Shown: positions 58,569 through 64,000 of the stretch, piece after piece
How positions within the stretch are numbered: position 1 is the first letter of the stretch
How the letters are laid out: the number at the start of each line of letters is the position of its first letter
Made by a program: the position numbers and the translations under genes
From: JASLDZ01 sp964244065
GTDB taxonomy: Bacteria > Pseudomonadota > Alphaproteobacteria > Caulobacterales > Caulobacteraceae
Direction of reading: 5' to 3'
Length of the DNA stretch: 64,000 bases
Assembly: GCA_964244065.1 (NCBI GenBank)
Contig: CAXTHH010000001.1
Span: forward strand, 186,001-250,000
The notes under the pieces: generated by a model
What the model was told of the DNA's origin: nothing
The model's database searches: none
What the model saw: only the letters and a program-made list of their open reading frames with translations

Positions 58569-60038
58569 ATGCCCGAACCCAACCCCGCGCCCGCACCCGC
58601 CCGCCGCATCCCCAACACCTCCACCACCGAGGCCCAGTGGCTCCAGGCCATGGGCTGGTTCCTGGAGGGCATGAGCGACGCCGCCATCGCCCGCCGGCTG
58701 AACGTGGCCCTGGCCACCGTCTCCGCCCAGCGGTTCAAGCGCGACGTCTACCGCGACAAGCGCCCGGTGCCGCCGCGCCTCCCCGACCTGATCGACATCC
58801 CGCCGCCTGAGGCCCTGCCGCCGCCGCCGGCCCTGCGCCCCGCGCAGCACGCTCCGGAGACGGCCTGGCGCACCTGGCTGTTCCTCGGCGGCCGCGGCGC
58901 GGGCAAGACGCTGGCCGGCGCCGCCTGGCTCGCCGGCCAGGCGCGGCGCACGGGCCGCCTCGCCCTGGTCGGCCCCACCTACGCCGACGTGCGCGAGGTG
59001 ATGATCGAGGGCCCCTCCGGCCTGCGCCGCCTGGCCGCCGCCTTCGGGCCGGAGGGCGGGCCGCCGCGCTACGAGCCCTCGCGCCGCCGGCTGGTCTGGC
59101 CCAACGGCGCCGTCGGCTTCTGCTTCACCGCCGAGGACCCGGACGGCCTGCGCGGCCCCCAGTTCCACGCCGCCTGGGCCGACGAGCTTTGCGCCTGGGC
59201 CCGCCCCGCCGAAACGCTGGCGCAGCTGCGCCTCGGCCTGCGCCTGGGAGAGGACCCGAGATTGGCCATATCCACCACGCCCCGCCCCATCGCCGTGCTG
59301 CGCGCGCTGATGGCCGAGCCCGGCCTCGCCGTCACCCGCGGCTCGGCGACGGAGAACGCCGCCCACCTCGCCCCCGGCTTCGTGGAGGGCCTGCGCGCCC
59401 TCTACGGCGGCACGCGCCTGGAGCGGCAGGAGATCGACGGCGAGGTGCTGGAGGCGCTGGAGGGCGCGGTGTTCCGCACCGCCGAGCTGGAGCGCGCCCG
59501 CGCCGCCTGGGCGGAGGGCGCGCCCGAGCGCTTCGACCGCATGGTGGTGGCGGTGGACCCGCCCGCCGGCCTGAGCGGCGCGGCCTGCGGCGTGGTGACG
59601 GCGGCCCGCTCCGGCGGCCGCGCCTGGGTGCTGGAGGACCGCACGGTGGCCGGCCTCTCGCCCCTCAGCTGGGCCCAGCGCGTCGCCAGCGCCGTCGCCG
59701 ACGCCGCCCGCCACGGCCCCGTGGAGGTGGTGGCCGAGGCCAACCAGGGCGGCGAGATGGTCCGCACCGTGCTGAAGACCGCCGGCGTCGCCGACCCCGT
59801 CCGCCTGGTCCACGCCACCGCCGGCAAGGCCGCCCGCGCCGAACCCGTGGCGCTGCTCTACGAGCAGGGCCGGGTGGCCCACGCCCCAGGCCTGCGCGAG
59901 CTGGAGGACCAGATGCTGCTCCTGGGCGCGGGCGCCGAGCGCGGCCGCGCCTCCCCCGACCGCGCCGACGCCCTGGTGTGGGCGCTCACCGCGCTCATGC
60001 TGGAGCGCAGGGACGGGCCGCGGGTGCGGGGGGTATGA
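58569..60038 (+). CDS. GTA/phage-type terminase large subunit with N-terminal HTH
   Basis: 489 residues. C-terminal: terminase ATPase, Walker A LGGRGAGKTLAG, Walker B-like HAAWADELCAW, and RNase H-like nuclease acids (MVVAVDPPAG; SPDRADALVWALTALML). The core matches gene-transfer-agent g2-like terminases of Rhodobacterales and Caulobacterales. N-terminal residues 20-60 (EAQWLQAMGWFLEGMSDAAIARRLNV) form a helix-turn-helix that normally belongs to a separate small terminase, so this looks like a fusion. No portal, capsid or tail genes follow: the next gene is a divergent-origin DGQHR gene, so the packaging motor is orphaned in this window. Confidence 0.85.
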   Translation: MPEPNPAPAPARRIPNTSTTEAQWLQAMGWFLEGMSDAAIARRLNVALATVSAQRFKRDVYRDKRPVPPRLPDLIDIPPPEALPPPPALRPAQHAPETAWRTWLFLGGRGAGKTLAGAAWLAGQARRTGRLALVGPTYADVREVMIEGPSGLRRLAAAFGPEGGPPRYEPSRRRLVWPNGAVGFCFTAEDPDGLRGPQFHAAWADELCAWARPAETLAQLRLGLRLGEDPRLAISTTPRPIAVLRALMAEPGLAVTRGSATENAAHLAPGFVEGLRALYGGTRLERQEIDGEVLEALEGAVFRTAELERARAAWAEGAPERFDRMVVAVDPPAGLSGAACGVVTAARSGGRAWVLEDRTVAGLSPLSWAQRVASAVADAARHGPVEVVAEANQGGEMVRTVLKTAGVADPVRLVHATAGKAARAEPVALLYEQGRVAHAPGLRELEDQMLLLGAGAERGRASPDRADALVWALTALMLERRDGPRVRGV

Positions 60039-60333
60039 GGAGGGCCGTCGCGCGCCGCGTTTGGCAATGCCTCTGTTGGTTCTCAAAGGATCGGCAGAAT
60101 TGCCCCGGCGAAGCGTTCACGCCTTTTCGAGAGGGGCTGCCCTGTTGCCAGGTAACAGGAGCTTCTAACCCGCGCGATGCCGACTGCGGGATCTCACGCG
60201 AGCTTGGCATTAACAAATGCGGAATCGCACTGAGGTGAGTATCTGGAAGTCGCTGCCTTTCCGAGAGAAAACCCCCGCCGACGGCGGGGGCTATAGCGAG
60301 CTACTGGCGTGCTAGATCAGTCTAGGTCGCCAC
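60039..60333. other. AT-richer junction after the terminase, no gene seen
   Basis: About 295 bp whose GC is lower than the core genome. A short + frame to 60238 has no recognisable content and is rejected. No tRNA or att-site repeat could be recognised. The last part carries the terminator of the minus-strand DGQHR gene. Confidence 0.5.
60268..60292 (-). terminator. Intrinsic terminator of the DGQHR gene
   Basis: On the minus strand: stem CCCCCGCC / GGCGGGGG with a 3-nt loop (60272-60290), followed by TTTTCTC. It lies 42 bp past the DGQHR stop. A clean terminator on a solitary gene suggests the islet is an independent transcription unit. Confidence 0.85.
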
Positions 60334-61548
60334 CTACTGTAACGTGACGCGCGGCAACAGCATCTGTATCTTCGCAATGAGCACGCGGCGACCTGCACTG
60401 CTGGAGTAGGAGCCCGCAGCGCCCAGAGGAGCTGAGCGCCAGAAGTCAAGACCCTTTACAACATTCCCCATACTGTCGTCTCCCTGGAGCGTCTCAAGCG
60501 CGTTCCGCAGAACTACCTCAAAGGTTTCCGGCTCCGAGAGAGGCAATCCCTTCGAGCGTGCAATTTCGATTACTTGCATCAGAACGGTATGCATCACCAT
60601 GACCCCGACCCCTTTCTGGAGAGCGAAGTCGGAGGGCTCATCGAAGGCTTCTGGAAGAATGCTACGGACCCCGCGCCAGTACGCATCCAGAATCTTCACC
60701 TGCTGATCGGCAGCCATGGACTTGAAATACGGAGAGCTGACAACCTGCTTCAGCGAGGCGACCATTGAAGCCGACGGCATGATGGTGTCACCTTTTTCCA
60801 TCGCAGCGAAGCGGATCGCGCCGCGCCAAACGGAGCTGTCCTCGCTGAGACGCTTCACGAGATCGGTGGCCAGCACTTGCCAGTCGCGACCCCGCTCAAC
60901 GAGCTGCTCCATTACGTCTGGATCCTGAGCGCGTTGTGCTAGCAACTCGTAGGCAAGATCGGTGCGAACCGACTTGGCCTTAGAGTTGACGATGTAGAAC
61001 TGATCCATTTCCTCTTCTTCGGTCGCGCCCAACATGCAGGTGAAAGGGATCTGATACTTCGACCAGCGATCCTCATCGAACTCCTCGATTAGCCTCTTCA
61101 GAGCCAAAATGCGGTGCTGGCCGTCAACGACATAGAACTTGTTATCAGGCGCTACGCGGCTTCCTTGTCCCGTGAAGACGGTGAGGTCCAACACACCATC
61201 CTGCAGGGCTCGGCGCGCCTCTCGAGTGCGAACGTTCAGCAGCACTGAGGTAGGCAGGTCGACACGACCCTTACGCAGATCAGTGGCTAGCTCATTGACG
61301 CGCAAATCTTGCGGGAGCCGCTGGTACCCTTTGCCAGTGCGGGGATCGCGATGCGGAATGAAGTAGTTGTCGGGGATAAGCGCTCCTGCAGGAATAAATC
61401 CGCAAACGATCGGAACGTCAGCTCGGATCAGTTTCGGGCCAAGGACGACAGGAATTTTAAGGGGCGGCACGAACGTACCCGTCGGGGGGTCGAACGTGGG
61501 TCGAGCCATGATGGCACCTTCCAGTTGGGCGATGATCGAGGTATTCAT
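60334..61548 (-). CDS. Orphan DGQHR-domain (DndB/DpdB-like) protein
   Basis: 404 residues, or 391 from M14 (ARPTFDPPTGTF), which is the more natural start. The hallmark FYVVDGQHRILALKRLIEE (DGQHR at 142-146) and downstream QFYIVNSKAKSVRTDLAYEL resemble DndB/DpdB, accessory proteins of DNA-phosphorothioate (Dnd) and 7-deazaguanine (Dpd) modification systems. None of their partner genes is present. GC is well below the flanks. It has its own terminator (60268-60292) and an isolated position, so it is a mobile islet gene; function unknown. Confidence 0.82.
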   Translation of the reverse strand: MNTSIIAQLEGAIMARPTFDPPTGTFVPPLKIPVVLGPKLIRADVPIVCGFIPAGALIPDNYFIPHRDPRTGKGYQRLPQDLRVNELATDLRKGRVDLPTSVLLNVRTREARRALQDGVLDLTVFTGQGSRVAPDNKFYVVDGQHRILALKRLIEEFDEDRWSKYQIPFTCMLGATEEEEMDQFYIVNSKAKSVRTDLAYELLAQRAQDPDVMEQLVERGRDWQVLATDLVKRLSEDSSVWRGAIRFAAMEKGDTIMPSASMVASLKQVVSSPYFKSMAADQQVKILDAYWRGVRSILPEAFDEPSDFALQKGVGVMVMHTVLMQVIEIARSKGLPLSEPETFEVVLRNALETLQGDDSMGNVVKGLDFWRSAPLGAAGSYSSSAGRRVLIAKIQMLLPRVTLQ

Positions 61549-61581
61549 AGAGATCGCTCCGTGCGTTGGAGTGTTGAAGGA

Positions 61582-61616
61582 CGGGCTCCCCGGTTGCAGC
61601 CGGCGGGGCCCGTTTT
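61582..61616 (+). terminator. Hairpin with T-run upstream of the DGQHR gene
   Basis: Imperfect stem CGGGCTCCCCGG / CCGGCGGGGCCCG with loop TTGCAG, followed by TTTT on the plus strand. It has no plus-strand gene directly before it, so it may be a relic terminator or a barrier between the islet and the DpnI-like gene. Confidence 0.55.
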
Positions 61617-61698
61617 CGCTGGGCCCCTTGGAACACGGTGATCGCTAGGACCACGACCCTAAGAAGCCACAACCCAACGGCCGCGTCAATGGTTTTGT

Positions 61699-62530
61699 GT
61701 GGATCCGCATATCGGATCCGACTGTGAGATCCGCTTTCATCTGCGCTCTACGGTCACCTCGCCCGCGAGGAGGTTGCCGGTCGAGAGCGCGGCGCAGAAT
61801 GCGCGGGTGCTCACGGAGGGGTGGGTCGAGCACGCCTTGTTCTGTCCCAAGTGCGGGGCGCAGCCGATGGCGCGCTTCGCGGCCAACCGGCCGGTGGCCG
61901 AATTCCTCTGCGACGCGTGCGCCGAGGAGTACGAGCTGAAGAGTCAGAAGGCGCGCATCGGCGCGCGGGTGGTGGACGGCGCCTGGGCCACCATGCAGGC
62001 GCGGCTGCAGGCGAAGAACAACCCCAACCTCCTGGTCATGCGCTACGACGCGCGGCGCGCGGCCGTGACCGACCTGATCGTCGTGCCCAAGCCGTTCTTC
62101 ACGCCGGAGGTGATCGAGCGTCGCAGGCCGCTGGCGGCCTCCGCGCGGCGGGCCGGCTGGGTGGGCTGCAACATCCTGCTGGGCGAGGTTCCCGACGCGG
62201 GCAAGGTGCGGCTGATCCGCGAGGGTGTGCTCACGCCCCAAGGCCGAGGTCATGGCCAAGTTCCGCGAGACGCTGTTCCTGCGCCGCGCCGGCGCGGGCG
62301 CGCGGGGGTGGCTGATCGAGGTGCTGAAATGCGCCGAGGTCGCCGGGGCAGGGGAGGGCGCCTTTACCCTCGATGACATGTACGGCTTCGAGGCGCGGCT
62401 GGCGGGGCTCTATCCGGGCAACAGCAACGTCCGTCCGAAGATCAGGCAGCAGCTGCAGGTGCTGCGCGACGCGGGGCTGGTCGCGTTCCTGGGGGGCGGG
62501 CGGTACCGGTTGGTGTGGCGGGACGGTTGA
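61699..62530 (+). pseudogene. DpnI-like methyl-directed restriction endonuclease, frameshifted
   Basis: Two overlapping frames together encode a DpnI homologue (cleaves G-m6A-TC). Part 1 (to about 62235): TEGWVEHALFCPKCGAQP and VAEFLCDACAEEYELKSQKA, the Zn-bound PD-(D/E)xK core, then RRAGWVGCNILLGEVPDAGK. Part 2 (from 62238): VMAKFRETLFLRRAGAGARG and NVRPKIRQQLQVLRDAGLV, the winged-helix m6A-reader. At 62234-62241 the frame shifts by +1 in a run of four C (CCCC for the expected CCC). The catalytic D in VADF is also E (VAEF). The 5' end of the family protein is unclear too. Probably a decaying gene. Confidence 0.85.
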
Positions 62531-62605
62531 GGGCCCGGCTGGCCACGCGGAGCCGGGGGGCGGCGGGCGCGTTTGGGGCGGGAGCCTCAGCCTTAGGAGC
62601 GTCGC

Positions 62606-63019
62606 GTGAGCCTGTTCGGGTCGATCATGAACAAGATCCTGCACCGGGGTGGAGGCGGGGCGGGAGCGCCGCAAGCCGCGGCGCCCGCCGCGGCGGCGCC
62701 GCCGCCGAGCGCGTCGGCGTCGGCTCCGGCTCCGGCGCCCGCGCCCGTGCAGCCGTCGTCGGATACGGACGTGGAGGCGGTGCTGACGGAGATGGCGTCC
62801 ATGAAGGGGGGCGGGGGCAACTGGCGCACCTCCATCGTGGACCTGCTCAAGCTCCTGGACCTCGACTCCAGCGTGACGGCCCGCAAGGAGCTCGCAGAGG
62901 AGCTGGGCGTGCACGCGGGCGAGGCGGGCACGGCCGAGCAGAACACCGCGCTCAGCAAGGCGGTGTGGCGCAAGCTGGCGGAGAACGGCGGCGTGGTGCC
63001 GGCCTCGCTGCGCGACTGA
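62606..63019 (+). CDS. DUF3597 family protein
   Basis: 137 residues from GTG 62606. SLFGSIMNKILHR start, a long Ala/Pro-rich linker (PAAAAPPPSASASAPAPAP), then the DUF3597 domain: VEAVLTEMASMKGGGGNWRT, SIVDLLKLLDLDSSVTARKE, LAEELGVHAGEAGTAEQNTA. Conserved but of unknown function. It is followed 17 bp later by an intrinsic terminator. Confidence 0.93.
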   Translation: MSLFGSIMNKILHRGGGGAGAPQAAAPAAAAPPPSASASAPAPAPAPVQPSSDTDVEAVLTEMASMKGGGGNWRTSIVDLLKLLDLDSSVTARKELAEELGVHAGEAGTAEQNTALSKAVWRKLAENGGVVPASLRD

Positions 63020-63036
63020 CGGGCCGCGGCGGCGGG

Positions 63037-63056
63037 AAGGCCGGCTGTGGCCTTTT
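63037..63056 (+). terminator. Intrinsic terminator after the DUF3597 gene
   Basis: Perfect 6-bp stem AAGGCC / GGCCTT with a 6-nt loop, leading into TT, 17 bp past the stop. Confidence 0.75.
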
Positions 63057-63172
63057 CGCCGCATACAGCGAAGTTGATACGCCTGAAACGCGGCGGCACG
63101 AATTGTGCGTTGCACCCGGGCGGGAGCGCACCGATGTTCTCCTTACGTCCGCTCCAGCCCGAGTCGCCCCCC

Positions 63173-63487
63173 ATGAACCAGGAACGAAAGCCGCCGCGGC
63201 TCGCCGTGGTGCCCGAATCGGAGGTCTACGACCTGGGACGAGGACCCGAATCCACCGCCGATCGCGTCAAGCGGTTGCAGAAGGAGGCGCGCCTCCTCGC
63301 CCGCGAGCAGGCCGAGGCGCTGGAGCGCAAGCTCACCGACACCGCCGCCCTGGCCGCCGAGATCGCCGCGGGCGGCGAAGCCTACCCCGCGGGGGTCCGC
63401 GAGATCGCCGGCCGCATACACGCCGACCTGGACGGCAAGGAGATGACCCTCCGCGCCCTGGTCGAACGCACCTTCGGCAACGACTGA
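63173..63487 (+). CDS. Conserved hypothetical protein
   Basis: 104 residues from ATG 63173 (NQERKPPRLAVVPESEVYDL), then a long charged helix (STADRVKRLQKEARLLAREQ) and AYPAGVREIAGRIHADLDGK, ending LRALVERTFGND. Coiled-coil-like, soluble, no signal. Seen from memory as a small conserved alphaproteobacterial protein; function unknown. The start upstream at 63047 would run through the terminator and is rejected. Confidence 0.72.
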   Translation: MNQERKPPRLAVVPESEVYDLGRGPESTADRVKRLQKEARLLAREQAEALERKLTDTAALAAEIAAGGEAYPAGVREIAGRIHADLDGKEMTLRALVERTFGND

Positions 63488-63489
63488 CC

Positions 63490-63636
63490 TCTTGTCCCTC
63501 TTCCGCATGCGGGAGAGGGACAGACGCCGAAGGCGTCAGGGTGATGGGAAGTGTGTTTTAGGTGGCGGGTGAGGGGCGCCCTCACCCTGGCTGCGCTTCG
63601 CTCCGCCTGACCCTCTCCCGCTTTCGCAGGAGAGGG
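63490..63636. repeat. Family-B extragenic palindrome
   Basis: TGTCCCTCTTCCGCATGCGGGAGAGGGACAG...GCGTCAGGGTGATGG and CCTCACCCTGGCTGCGCTTC...CCTGACCCTCTCCCGCTTTCGCAGGAGAGGG arms; matches 11582-11726 base by base in most of its core. Lies between a plus-strand gene and the converging metallopeptidase. Confidence 0.85.
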
Positions 63637-63649
63637 TCGCTTTTAGGCG

Positions 63650-64000
63650 CTACAGCTCGCCGTACGACGGGCTGAACGTGTCGCAGCGGGCGGGATTCCC
63701 GCCGTCGAAGCCGGTGCGGAACCAGCGGACGCGCTGCTCGGACGAGCCGTGGGTGAAGCTGTCGGGCGCGACGCGGCCGCGGGCCTGGCGCTGCAGGGTG
63801 TCGTCGCCCACGGCGGTGGCCGCCTTCAGCCCGCTCTCCAGGTCGCCGGGCTCCAGGATCTGCTTGTCGCGGTTGGCGCGGTTGGCCCAGACGCCGGCGT
63901 AGCAGTCGGCCTGCAGCTCGGTGCGCACGCTCTGCTGGTTGCGCGAGCCCGCGAGGCCGCCGCGCTCGCGCCGGTCCATGGTGCCCTCCAGGTTCTGCAC
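63650..64000 (-). CDS. Neutral zinc metallopeptidase (YpfJ family), partial at right edge
   Basis: Last 116 residues of a YpfJ/PF04228-type zinc metallopeptidase; the upstream part, including the HExxH helix expected just before QNLEGT, is outside the window. RTELQADCYAGVWANRANRD (the third metal Glu in E-L-Q-A-D), LKAATAVGDDTLQRQARGRV and SFTHGSSEQRVRWFRTGFD are family landmarks. Soluble domain; in relatives it follows an N-terminal membrane anchor. Single gene on the minus strand as far as visible. Confidence 0.9.
   Translation of the reverse strand: MQNLEGTMDRRERGGLAGSRNQQSVRTELQADCYAGVWANRANRDKQILEPGDLESGLKAATAVGDDTLQRQARGRVAPDSFTHGSSEQRVRWFRTGFDGGNPARCDTFSPSYGEL

Noticed and set aside
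60039..60333. tRNA gene or phage attachment site next to the islet
   Set aside because: No cloverleaf or T-loop GTTCGA-type box and no duplicated flank could be recognised by eye; left as unassigned.
62373..62609. Small overlapping frames at the DpnI-like 3' end and 63382-63585 minus
   Set aside because: Shadow frames of the DpnI-like and DUF3597 genes or of the family-B repeat; no conserved content.

Overview
The window is a GC-rich (roughly 70%) chromosomal segment of an alphaproteobacterium, most likely Caulobacterales and Phenylobacterium-like rather than Caulobacter itself (inference). The evidence is the order ftsQ-ftsA-ftsZ-lpxC-bamD-recN-ligA, a perfect CtrA box (TTAA-N7-TTAA) and a GANTC (CcrM) site ahead of ftsZ, an alphaproteobacterial LexA box (GTTC-N7-GTTC) on uvrB, and many small conserved alphaproteobacterial families (DUF1489, DUF2171, DUF3597, DUF3667, DUF4169).

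Layout. 1-11.1 kb: division, envelope and repair genes, with a ParDE-type toxin-antitoxin pair set between lpxC and bamD. 11.2-16.8 kb: DUF2147, aminopeptidase P, small conserved genes and a two-gene type III polyketide synthase/isoprenylcysteine-methyltransferase operon that probably makes alkylpyrone methyl ethers. 16.9-24.3 kb: uvrD helicase, a CPA2 antiporter, a DUF1624-type acyltransferase, a Tat-exported DUF882/M15 peptidase and an L,D-transpeptidase. 24.4-30.6 kb: prmA-DUF7002-DUF817 operon, ccdAB directly behind fumC, and a cyclic-nucleotide-domain patatin. 30.7-37.4 kb: leucine-catabolic genes mccB(liuB)-liuC-mccA(liuD), separated by an HXXEE relic, vapBC and DUF3667. 37.4-48.5 kb: two serine beta-lactamase-fold hydrolases, hisN, typA, cysQ, accA and a candidate effector/immunity pair with an abrupt GC drop. 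48.6-57.9 kb: a dienelactone-hydrolase-like protein lacking its nucleophile, a spore-photoproduct-lyase-like radical SAM protein, a retropepsin-TPR protein, dusB, a GST, a VOC protein, a zincin gene broken by an amber codon, and SOS-controlled uvrB. 58-64 kb: a nested palindrome of about 540 bp, an orphan GTA-type terminase with an N-terminal HTH, an AT-richer islet with an orphan DGQHR protein, a frameshifted DpnI-like endonuclease, DUF3597, and the start of a neutral zinc metallopeptidase.

The core genes cover division and envelope growth (FtsQAZ, LpxC, BamD, L,D-transpeptidase), DNA repair (RecN, LigA, UvrD, UvrB) and acyl-CoA metabolism (AccA, MCC). Between them lie four families of extragenic palindromes, three toxin-antitoxin modules and several decaying genes. 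The points most worth following up are the effector/immunity pair, the type III PKS operon, the HTH-terminase, the broken zincin and DpnI genes, and a stretch of about 100 bp of alien codon usage inside uvrB.
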